The notes beneath the pieces were generated by a model. That model did no database searches. It was not told the origin of the DNA and worked only from the letters and a program-made list of their open reading frames with translations. Of a stretch of 64,000 nt of DNA, positions 8,998-18,886 are shown one piece after another. Source of the stretch: Excoecaria cochinchinensis (taxonomy: Eukaryota; Streptophyta; Magnoliopsida; Malpighiales; Euphorbiaceae); NCBI GenBank assembly GCA_947683425.1, contig CANTUQ010000043.1, positions 13,224,501 to 13,288,500 of the forward strand. The letters are read 5' to 3'. How positions within the stretch are numbered: position 1 is the first letter of the stretch; each line of letters opens with the position of its first letter. A program made the position numbers and the translations under genes.

Positions 8998-9578
8998 AAA
9001 ATGAGCAATGCCCCGATTTATGCATGCTTCACACATTTACGAAAGGGAGTTGTATTCCGCTCCTTGTATTATTGTAATCTATTGCTTTCATTATCTATTT
9101 GATCATTTATCGCTTTCAAGATGTGAATAAGTGCGCCTTTTAATCAATTGCATAGTGTGGAGAGAGAGCGAATTAATGATATTAAAATTTGATCATAAAA
9201 TAATTGAGGTAGAAATAGATGAGAAATCCCGGACCCAGCTCTGGTCTTTGGGCTCAAGAGGTTAGAGGTCATCCTTCAAGATACTTCTTGAGCCATGAGG
9301 CTTTAGCGCTAATCCTAGGCTCCTTAGGGTGAGGAGTTCACCTTCCATGATCCCTCTGGCTGGCCCAAAATGGATACCAAGCGCAGTCTTAGGCTCTCCG
9401 AGGCGAGAGTAACTTTCCCAATGTTCTATTGGGTGGCGACTCCATGATACCTCCTTGTTGCCCAACATAGACGCACTTGCGATTCATTCGCAAGCTGCCA
9501 ACGGACCCGTAAATGCCCCGATCGCCCACGTGCGGGCGGTCCGAAAGGGCGGCGCATCGGGATCCGGCGCGTGTCACA

Positions 9579-11000
9579 GTGAGTCAGCAGGTATTATGTT
9601 TGCTTTGTCTGATATGAATATGAGAATGCGATTATGAATCTCGGAATGGGTTAATTATAATTCAAGCATGTATATTATGTATTCTCTGTTTTATATGTAA
9701 ATGACCTTGTTTATTGTATGCGTATACTGTTCATGTATGTCGTATAATATGTATACTGCTCTTTTGTATAGTGATGAGATAAATTAATATGTGTATGAAT
9801 GCGAGCTAGGATTACTGAATGCTAAGGTTAAATTGTATGTATATGTGATTATGATTTTGTATTGTTAATTGTTATGTTTAAGTATGTGGAATGGCATCCG
9901 TATAATTATGATCTTGACCTAGCGAATGCAACGAATTTAATATTATGCTATATGTTTCCTTTGGTCTCAGCTATTGTAGTATCTTCGGCATGTTGTTATG
10001 TGTTTATGTACCATGGCATGATATTTTATGTATTAGAGTTGCACAAGGGAAGTGTGGTGGTTTGGGACGTTGTCCCTTGGGTTTTGGTTAGTGTGTGAGT
10101 TATGGCCTGACAAATGTATGTTTAAATGTTTCATAGCTTTGTATGATAGTCGGGTGCGCTATTGCATGGTAATTGTATTGCATGTGAATGGGTTTCCAGT
10201 TAATGTTTGGGTTATTGGAGTGAAGGCTGCATGTTTAGTTGTTGAGTAGCTAAGCATGATGTGGTTTGACATTTGATACTTCGGTAAGTATATGCATTTG
10301 GGGTGGTATGTGTTTCTGCATGATGATACTTGTATCTTGTATAGTACTCTATCTGCTTGGGTTCGACACGAGTTTTTGAATGTGGATATGATTTTATAAA
10401 TATATGGGTTTTGTATGCAAGTATGTACATCTATCTGTTAGGACTATGTGCATATGCCATTCGAATGTGTTATGCCTTGGCGACCATTGTGAATGGCCTT
10501 CCATATTTTTGTGTGATCTCCCCACTAAGCGTTATCGCTTAGCACAGGTTCTTTCTTGTGCAGGTGGCAGGTTTGGTTCTGTTCGAGTCGCGCATATGCA
10601 AGGTCGACCACACAAGAAGTTTGAAGTTTTGTATTTTGTCCAGCTTCTGTATTTTGAATTTTGTATTTCTATAGTCTTAATTATATGTATTATGTATGGG
10701 AATCTTGATGTAAAATGTTGGGCTATGTAAATATTTTTATATTAATGTATTAAGTATTTCCTCTGTTATATCTTTTGTCTTAGGCTTCTATTGTATGATT
10801 ACAAATATGCATGTATGTGTGCTTTCGCTTAGTGTATGTGCGTTTGTGAATTATGTATGTTCAACTCTTGCTCCTTAAGTTTTAAATTCTTCCGTATTTT
10901 TATATGCTGTGTATCGCTTCTGTCCGGTAACACACCTACTCGTACGGCTCCCTACTCCCTTGCGGATGGGTTCGCCTACGTATGGGTTGGGGGTGTTACA
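9579..11000 (+). repeat. Right part of a different (Tekay/Del-like) LTR
   Basis: The segment ends GGTTGGGGGTGTTACA, the terminal style of many plant chromovirus LTRs. Around 10,515-10,560 it has CCACTAAGCGTTATCGCTTAGCAC, comparable to the CACTAAACTTGTAAGCTTAGCA region of the LTR fragment near 28,600. Its left part is missing because LTR I abuts it at 9,578, which suggests element I inserted into it. I see no genes; short ORFs here look like chance. Confidence 0.45.
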
Positions 11001-12659
11001 AAAATTTGCAGGAAAAATAGTGAGCATGCAAGTGAAATGCATGAGTCATGCAAAAATGCAAGATGAGAATTCATCTATGTGGACTTAGAGGTGACAGCCG
11101 AGCTAGCTGCAATTTGCAATAGGATCGATGCCTTTGAAGCTGCTTTTGAATTTCATGCCCTTTGGGATTGCGAGATTCTCCTTCGATACCTGTAGTCATT
11201 ATTTGAAGGTAGTGCGTCCCTTATGGATTTTCACACTAGCTTTTCTTAGCGGGAGATGCGTCCTTTGCGGATTTTCACATAACCCTATGCCTTATTTTTG
11301 CCTGGAGTGGACCCAACCCAATCCAGCTGCTTTTTTTTTTTGAAGGACAGACTGTCTGTTTTTAGGTTTTCACCCTATCCTTTTGCCTAAATTTTGTTTA
11401 GAGCGCCAATTACGGTTTTCACTCTAACGGGCTCTTTTTTTTTTTTGGCTGATTGCTGAAGAGGCTGAAGATATTGCCCGAGAATCTTTCAAGAGTCTTG
11501 GGATACGGTTGTATGAGCTTTATTCTTCACATTTGATAGCAGGATGAGTCGGCTGAAGCACTCGAGTGGTGGACAGTGGATGACTTTGACCATACAAAGT
11601 GAGCTGCTATGATCATACCAATATATCGTTGGATAAATGCATGTGTTTCAATTCGATTTCCTTAAACATGATCATTGTTTGGCATTAACTCAAAGAATAT
11701 ATAACCTCATCTAATCTCGGGATAGATCTTGAAAGCATAAAATTCCTGTTATCAAATAAAACTCTCTCAGGTTTTATGATTGATTATTTTCTCTCTGCTC
11801 TTTAAAAAAACTCTTTTTTTACGCAAATTCTAGATGCAACGTTGGGGACGAGACTTAATTCAAATGCATAAATGCACTTGTGGCTCCCCGCTTGAAGCTT
11901 AAGAAATACCGTATGCCTTTTCCTACGTACCAAACCTTATTAGAAGGCCATCTTCGCTGATTGGATAAGACTGAACCAAGAATCAAAATGTCTTATTTTG
12001 GTTGTAATGTTAGGCTTAGGTAGATGGCTATCAAAGGACGATCAGGTTGCTAGAGAAGGAATGGCCATAATTTTACTCGACTAATGGGGGGACCATACTC
12101 AGCTCAATTGCGTACTAGAAAGGTATTCTTGAATTTTGGTTTGATAATATTTTAGCTCCTCAAGCTCAGAATAACACAGAAACTCATCAAGGGATTACTA
12201 TCTTGAGCTCTACTTCTTTTTTTTCTTTTCTTTTTTATTGCTTTCTTTTTGCCTATCTTTTTTTTTGTGAGCTCAAGTCTTTTGTGCATAACTAAACCCT
12301 CTTCTCAAAGTGTAAACTCATCCTTACCAGGGCAATTTTTGATAACCCAAAGAATTGTCAATGATGTACATCCATCCTTACTAGAACGGCCATTCTTCTA
12401 AGGGGAGGCAAAAATCATTGTAGGCGAGGGGATAGTTTTAAAATGTGTAACAACAAAATTGGCACGTATTTAGCATACCTCCATAAAGGCTCAACGGGCT
12501 AGCAAGCAATTGCGAAATAAAGGTAGAAAATAGTCATTTAGAGAGCTATACAAAGAAAATGTTGCCTAAATCATTTTCTAGGTTCCGTCTTATCCAGGGA
12601 TCGCTTTGACAGGTAATCAGAAAGGTTCTAGTGCTCTTAGTGAGTTTTCATCCAATCCC
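11001..12659 (-). other. Element III 3' region with the conserved post-pol module
   Basis: No gene is recognised. On the minus strand, 11,440-11,205 has the same order of short motifs as elements I and II: GTGAAAACCGTAATTGGCGCTC, GGTGAAAACC, the Pu-rich GGGTCCACTCCAGGCAAAA block, then two GTGAAAATCC copies. The part from 11,460 to 12,650 has poly-T runs and no frame I can name. It has no match I could see in element II. Confidence 0.5.
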
Positions 12660-12935
12660 CTAATTGCAACTAGTGTTTTTTTCAGCTCTCAGAATTTTTC
12701 TCTCTTCAGGAGTTATATTAGATGCTATCAAGATTTTCTTTGGGTTTTTCAAAGTTCCGAGATTAAATGTAATCATATTAATTGAATTAATATCAAAAAT
12801 TGAATGCATCATGATCATGAGAAATGAAATCATTAAAGATACTATACAAATACACAAAATTGTTCACTTTATTGAAATAAGCAATACTGCAAATACTGTC
12901 ATGGAAAGTGTTCTTGGAATAAAAAGCAACTAAAA
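12660..12935 (-). pseudogene. Element III fragment of RT N-terminal region
   Basis: The minus-strand text INSINMITFNLGTLKNPKK and ITPEERK matches the region just before the RT core in element II (56,970-57,075). The reading frame then degenerates. Only about 90 codons remain, and they sit almost directly after the end of gag, so about 1.7 kb (linker and protease) is missing relative to element II. Confidence 0.65.
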
Positions 12936-12960
12936 ACATCATATTCTCTTCCGATCACAT

Positions 12961-14434
12961 TCATGGTGGTGGAACTGCATTATACCCTGCCCTCTTCTTC
13001 TTGTCTCTTTTCTCAGGGTCAGTGATCTCCTTGGCATCAATAAGATCTTGAACTTTGTTCCTCAAAGTTCTGCAGTAATCTGTTAGATGCCCGGTGTGCT
13101 GATGGTAAGCGTAGTATTGATCCTCTCTATGCCCCGGCTTTCCTTGATTCATGGCTGGCCTGGTTGGCAATGGTCTCAGCTTGCCTTCTTTTGTCAATTT
13201 CTCTAACACCTAAGACAGAGAGCGACCCAAATTGGAGTAATACCTCTGAACCTACCCAACCTCAGTGGCTGAAACCTCGGCCATCTTACTACTTCTGTTA
13301 CTGCTGCTTCCTGTACCACCTGGTTTGTACCTTGATTGGTTGCCATAGCCTTTCCCAGCAAAGTTGTTTTGGCTTGCTTTCTTCGCCAGGTAAGCACCCT
13401 CAGCTTCTACAACAATGTCCTTAAGGGACTCCCAGTCTTTGAGCCCTTTAAAGCTAAGCAAGTCCCTCAAGTAAGGGCAAGAGTTCCTGATAAATAGCCT
13501 AATTTGATCAGCAGTGTCAGGATTTCTCTTCATCTCCATGACCCTATTTCTCCATCTTGTGAGCTACTCATGGAACGACTCATCATTCTTCTGCTGTAAA
13601 AACTCGAGGTCCTTTAAGGTGACCTCCATCCTAGTACTGCAGTCATACTGCTTCATGAGCTCCTCAGTTAAAAGGTCCCAATCTTTCTTGGACCTCCTAT
13701 CTAATTCATGGTACCAGTCCACAGCCGGACCCACCAAACTAAGGCAGAAATAATCCACCTTCTGTTTCTTAGTCAACCCTGTGCCTTTCATTACTAGGGT
13801 ATACTGCTTAATATGTGCGGATGGATCCGAAGTACCATCAAACTTCGGCAGCTCAGGCATTTTGAACCTTTGGGGAAATAGCTCTTCATCCCCTAAATCT
13901 CTGTCTTCAGGGTTAATCCCCTTTCCGGCTGATAGCATGCGGGTAATGGCTTCAATTTGTTGCCTCAACCCTCTCATCGCCTCATCTTCTGCCCTGGGTG
14001 CTCTAGCCCCCACAAATTGAGGTGCTACTACCTCTTCATTCTTCCTCCTCCATCACAAAATCATCATTGGAATTGGGGATTATTGCCCTTCTTTGCTCAA
14101 TAGGCACAGCAGCTATATGTTCATTAACAGGTTGGTGAGCAGCATTAACTACAATGGGGGCTTCTCTGCCAGCAGGTGGTTCAACTTGCCCCCCAGCATG
14201 AACCATCGGGGGCTGTGGAGCAATAGGTGGATGTAGAGCAGCTGGTGGTTGTGGAGCAGGAGGATGAGCAATCCTATCAGCCATAGCTCCCATCATTTCC
14301 AACACTCTTCGCTCAAAATCCTCTAGCCTCCTAGCTAGGTCTTGAGTTGTTAAGGCTCTAGTCTCTTTTGCCATGGATGACTCTCTGGATGACTCTCCGG
14401 TCGTTGAGGGTGGCTCAAAATTCCAGTCAGACAC
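12961..14434 (-). pseudogene. Element III gag, broken into several frames
   Basis: Four successive minus-strand open stretches (14,434-14,036; 14,013-13,564; 13,539-13,252; 13,209-12,961) together cover gag. Landmarks are a Pro-rich region with a coiled-coil start (LARRLEDFERRVLEMMGAM), the conserved capsid-like text (KMPELPKFDGTSDPSAHI, FCLSLVGPAVDWYHELD, LLTEELMKQYDCS) and a C-terminal zinc-knuckle-like YYAYHQHTGHLTDYC. Gag packages element RNA into particles. Stops and frameshifts separate the pieces. Element II gag (53,781-55,320) matches it piece by piece. Confidence 0.85.
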
Positions 14435-15280
14435 TAATTCTGTTAATCCAAGAGGCAGATCTATCCTTACCAGCCGACCGTCAGAACCTCTAGTCTACTT
14501 CGGTGAATCTATGATGGCTGAAAGATTTGAACTATTAGAATGATGCATGAACGATATATACAATGCATGATCGTGTTAATGCTGCATGGACAATCTCATA
14601 CAAGCAGATAGATTCTTCCAATCTTATCACTCCCACACACGAGGTAGTGTAGTCTCTTTCCTAGGTGGGCTTGGTCCATGGGTCAACAGGGAACCCATTG
14701 GACGCGTATGGTGCACGGTGAAAGGCCGGCAGCATAACATCTCTTGCCTATTGTACACACGTATGGGCTTTGGCCTCTATGTATTCAAACATTTCAACCA
14801 AATTAAAATGGGCTCACCGGGGCATGAAAGCCTTTGATTAAAGACCACTTAATTTGGTTGATTTTATTTAATAAATATTGGCTCACATAGCAAGCATTGT
14901 ATTAAGGAGCATATCGCCTAGGGGAAGTACCTATTGCCATTATATGAGCTTTAGTCATGGGTGATGATATTTTGGGGTTATCCAAGCATGGTCCCTGTCG
15001 ACGGGTCTAGCTTATCATGAGCATAACGACCAATCGGGTCACCATTTGATATACCTTGATGGTACGAGGCTTGGGCTGGTGATTATCCTTAACACTTCCC
15101 TACATTGAGCGAACGTAGGGTCATGCTTCGGGAACGCACCAGGGTTAATAAAGGGACCAAACTAGCATAGTTCTAAGGCTCTAATGATATGATGTGCAAT
15201 TTCGAAAAGGGATAAAAATTTTAAATTAAAACTCAATTATAATTTTTAACCAAGGTACTTTCGAATCGAAGTCTCTTATA
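14435..15280 (-). other. Element III 5' leader between PBS and gag
   Basis: No gene is visible beyond a possible upstream extension of the gag frame to about 14,510. Blocks shared with the element II leader (52,992-53,780) include GGGCCCATTTTAATT-type text, GGGTCCCTGTCGACGGGTCTAGC and a GGGACCAAACTAG block. Confidence 0.65.
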
Positions 15281-15298
15281 TCCCTAGTGGAGTCGCCA
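15281..15298 (-). promoter_or_regulatory. Primer binding site of element III
   Basis: On the minus strand it reads TGGCGACTCCACTAGGGA, one base after the LTR end (GTCACA). The core TGGCGACTCCA matches the PBS type reported as complementary to tRNA-Arg in Ogre elements. Confidence 0.8.
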
Positions 15299-15936
15299 CT
15301 GTGACACGCGCCGAACCCCGTGGGATGCCCCGAAGGCCCGCTCTTAGGGCTTTCGAGAGAGGTTCATGAAAACTTGTAAGGTATTTACAAGTGCGTCTAT
15401 TTTGGGCAACAAGGAGGTTTCTTGGAGTCACCACCCAATAAAACATTGAGAAAGTTCGTCTTATTTCAGTGAGCCTAAGACGGCGCATAATATCTATTTT
15501 GGGCAAGCCAAAGGGATCTTGGAGGCATTCACCCCAATAGAACATTGGAATGACCCTCTAACCCTATGGAGCCTAGGATTGTAAATTGAGTCTTTTGTTG
15601 GGACACAAGAGGTGTCTTGGAGATCCCATTCCAATGGAACATTAAAATGGTTCTCTCGCCTCGTTGAGCCCAAAGACTAGAGATGGTTTGGGACTTCTCA
15701 TTTATTCATACCTTGATTAAGTTAAAATTGAGTTTTGAATTTAAGTTTTCATCCCTTTTCTCATACATTTAGATGCAATAATTAGAGCGCAAGTTGGTCA
15801 CATAAAGAAAGCGGTAAAAAAAGTATAATTAAAATAAAGTACATAAAAATAAATTATAATAAAATTAGGGGCGGAATACAACCCCCATTGTAAAATAAGT
15901 GTAAATCATGCATAAAACGGGTTATTTATTAAGAGT

Positions 15937-15952
15937 GAGGACATTGGTCCTC
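15937..15952 (-). other. Conserved CAAW-loop hairpin, LTR III copy
   Basis: On the minus strand it reads GAGGAC-CAAT-GTCCTC, preceded by ATGCATGC as in LTRs I and IV. A weaker second copy (GGGAC-CAAT-GTCCT) lies near 16,010-16,023. Confidence 0.65.
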
Positions 15953-16688
15953 GCATGCATAATTAAAAGAAAATAATTTTGAAGTGACAATTTATTTGGA
16001 TGAAAAATTAGGACATTGGTCCCATTTTGTTAGAAAAAATTCCAATTTATTAATACAAAACTTTATGCGAATTTTTAATTAACGTGCATGAAAATAAACA
16101 AACTTATTATAAATTATATATTAAATAATAAAAGCAAATAAAGCAAAATAATACTAAAAATGCTAAAAAAATATATCCCACAAAAATGGTGTCTTCAAAC
16201 TTCCTTGGGCTCCCACTTGGCATTAGAAAATTCACACATGAAAAATAAGTATTGAAATAAAAGCACAAATGAAAGATAATGTTAATAATGAAAAATGAAT
16301 TAAACATGTAACATGTAAAAAATGAATTAAAATAAATAAAATAACATGCATAATGTATGACAAATTAATTAGATGGCATAATAAAATATAACTTAACACA
16401 TGAACAATTTAACATGCATAAAAATAACAACAATAAAATTCAACATGCATAAAAACATGTAAATAATAATGATGATGACAACAATAATAAATTATAATAA
16501 GAAACAAAACTAATAAAAATAATAATGATAATAATAATAATGATAACACTAATCACAATAATAATAACAATACTAATGATAATAATGATGATAATAATAT
16601 CAAAAAATATGAACAATCCAATTAAATATGCAAGTAACGATAATAATAATAATAATAATAATAGCATCAAAGAATATGAACAATCAAA

Positions 16689-16691
16689 TTA

Positions 16692-16745
<54 letters not shown>

Positions 16746-16757
16746 AATAAATAAATA
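16689..16757. repeat. AAT/AAAT microsatellite inside LTR III
   Basis: A long run of TAA units passes into TAAA units, within a wider AT-only zone (16,450-16,950). Confidence 0.9.
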
Positions 16758-18867
16758 AAAATAATGATGGTAATAATAATAGTAAATTATAATAATAATG
16801 ATGATAATAATAATACTAATGATAATAATAATATATGAACAAAAATAATGACAAGAATATGAACATGAACAATTAAATAAGAAATAAGAATAAGAAATAA
16901 TAATATGAACAATTAAATAAAAGATTAAGAAATAAGAAAATAATATAAATAATAGATCTAAAACAATTTACATGATATCTAACTAATTTTAAACAAATAT
17001 AAATTGAAAATTAAAAGTTGAGCCAAGAATATGTACCCTCAAATTTGATGTGATGAATGAAGTTGGATGATAATTTCCTTGCTTTGATTTAGGAAAAATA
17101 AATATATAATGAAATTTTATCACAAAAACAAATAATTGATTTATTTGTCTTAAGGAAAAATTATGAAAATCAAGAAGTGAAAAAATTCACAAGAACAAAT
17201 AATTGATTTATTTGTCTCAAGAATTAAATTAAAAAAAATTCAAATTAGAACACTTGGAGAATTTTTCTTGAAGAAGAAGAAGAAGATGAAGAAGAAGAAG
17301 AAGAGAGAAAATAATATTTTTCTTAAGAAAAATCGCCCCCAAAATTCTTACTAAAAACCCCTATTTATACATAAAAAAAAACCCAAAAAAAAGCAGATTT
17401 TTATTAAATTGAATTAAATAAATTTAATTGCAATAATCACAAAAAACTCATGAATTTGAAAGGTTTGGAAAATAAAAGGTTTTTGAATTAAATTACACAA
17501 AAAAAATGAAGAAAAAATTAATTTTTAGGCCAAAAATCGAAAAAACAGCAAAAACGGGCGAAATGGGGCGTCAGGGGGCGACCAACGCCCGTCGGCGCGC
17601 GCGGGGAGCTGTCGCGCGCTCTGCTGCAGCCCGACACTCGCGATATTTTTTTTTATTTTTTTTTTAATTTTTCCTAAAACATAATAATTTCAAAATATAC
17701 CCTTTTTGTCCCAAAAATAATTTTTAAAACATTTAAAATATTTTTTTAAAATACATTTTTATTTATTTCTAATAAATCAATTTGATAAGAAAATCATCAC
17801 TTTCAACTTTCATTTTTGCCTATAAATAGGCACACTTAATTTCATCATTGGGTAATCCTGATTTAGGCTGACTCGGGACCCAGTGTCTACATATTAATTA
17901 CCCCTATGAAAAGGAACTAAAAATGTTAAGTAAAGTAGGAAAACTCTGGACTTTAGCCAACGATGAAAGAGTAATATCTATACATCCTCCTTTAGAAAAT
18001 ATAATATTAAATAAAAACGATCGAGAATATATAGGAGTACCTTTTGTAGAAATAAAAAAGGAAGACTCAACAGAAAAAAGAGTACAACACATTATAATTC
18101 AAAACAATTTTACTAATCAAACCTTGGAAACCATAGGAAATCAATTAAACAGAATAGAAATGGTAGTAAAACAACCCCATCAAATAGAATCTACAAAACC
18201 ATTTACCTTAGAACAAAAACCTTTATTTAAGTCTTTCAAATTTACAGGACCAACTATTAAATTAAGTAAAGAAGAGTCTATATTAAGGAAGATAGAAGAA
18301 AGATTAGGAAATCTTAACCTAAATGACTCTAAGATAATTAAGGATAATAAACAAAAGGATAAGCAAGCAGCAATAATAAATAAAGATGAAAACTCTGAGT
18401 TAGAAGAAGATCTTGTAACTAATCTAGAAATTCAGTTTGATCAATCTAATACTAATAAGCCCTTAGAAATTAATAAATTAAGAAGAAATGCTCCTTTACT
18501 TACCACTAGAAATTACTATTCTAGGCCTACTCCTCCTGATACTCAATTTGAAGAAAGAGAAACAATTCATCAGGCTAGTTATGACGAAAAATCCGTATAC
18601 GAATGGAATATAGACGGACAGTCAGAATACATGATATTAAATCTCTTACAAGAAATTACCATGGCAGCTAGTGCCTATAGGTCCATGGGTAATAGTGAAA
18701 GTCAGATCGCTCAGTGTAGACACCGGGGCTAATAGAGGGACCAAACTAGAATAAATCTAAGGCTCTAATGCGATGCAATGCAGTTTTGAAAAAGGATGAA
18801 ATGTTTAAATTAAAACTCAATTGTAAATTTTAACCAAGGTACATTTGAAGCGAAGTCTCGAGTACTA

Positions 18868-18885
18868 TCCCCAATGGAGTCGCCA
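18868..18885 (-). promoter_or_regulatory. Primer binding site of element IV
   Basis: On the minus strand it reads TGGCGACTCCATTGGGGA, one base from the LTR end. It has the same PBS type as elements II and III. Confidence 0.8.
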
Positions 18886-18886
18886 C

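Larger units (their letters stand above)
1..9578 (+). mobile_element. Element I: Tat/Ogre-lineage Ty3 LTR retrotransposon, 3' part
   Basis: The window opens inside the element, at the end of the second RNase H domain. In order it holds: integrase (to 1,542), a spacer with repeated GAAAACCGAAAA-type motifs, an antisense DUF7745-like gene, a shared promoter region, a sense Athila-ORF1-like gene, a 37-bp tandem array, a polypurine tract and the 3' LTR (7,524-9,578). A plant-type second RNase H directly before integrase is a Tat-lineage trait, and antisense ORFs between pol and the 3' LTR are known in that lineage (for example Grande). The 5' half and 5' LTR lie outside the window, so the target duplication cannot be checked. 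Confidence 0.85.
7524..9578 (+). repeat. 3' LTR of element I (2,055 bp)
   Basis: It starts TGTAAGCACCGTGTCCTG directly after the polypurine tract and ends GGCGCGTGTCACA, matching the ends of LTRs II-IV. Two TATA-like boxes are seen: TATAAAAG at 7,593 and TATAAAAA at 7,957. CpG-rich palindromes of the CCGACGCCCGTCGG type cluster at 7,720-7,945 and 8,455-8,590. A GAGGAC-CAAA-GTCCTC hairpin lies at 8,982-8,997, and a GGGTGGCGACTCC PBS-like core near 9,430. Confidence 0.85.
11001..17891 (-). mobile_element. Element III: internally deleted Tat-lineage element, minus strand
   Basis: Read on the minus strand it has a 5' LTR (17,891-15,300), PBS (15,298-15,281), leader, decayed gag (14,434-12,961), the start of RT (about 12,935-12,660), then 3'-UTR-type DNA ending abruptly at 11,001, where the LTR fragment begins. 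Protease, most of RT, both RNase H domains and integrase are missing. It could be a non-autonomous derivative or simply a decayed copy. Its 3' LTR is not in the window. Confidence 0.75.
15300..17891 (-). repeat. 5' LTR of element III (2,592 bp)
   Basis: On the minus strand it runs from TGTAGACACTGGGTCCCGAG at 17,891 to CGCGTGTCACA at 15,300. A CpG-rich palindrome block (CCAACGCCCGTCGGCGCG) lies at 17,580-17,605, upstream of a TATAAATAGG box (minus, near 17,360). A GAGGAC-CAAT-GTCCTC hairpin lies at 15,952-15,937. U5 has three imperfect repeats of about 120 bp, each with a CCAATRGAACATT-type core. The middle is extremely AT-rich with AAT microsatellites. Right flank 17,892 is pararetrovirus sequence. 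Confidence 0.85.
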
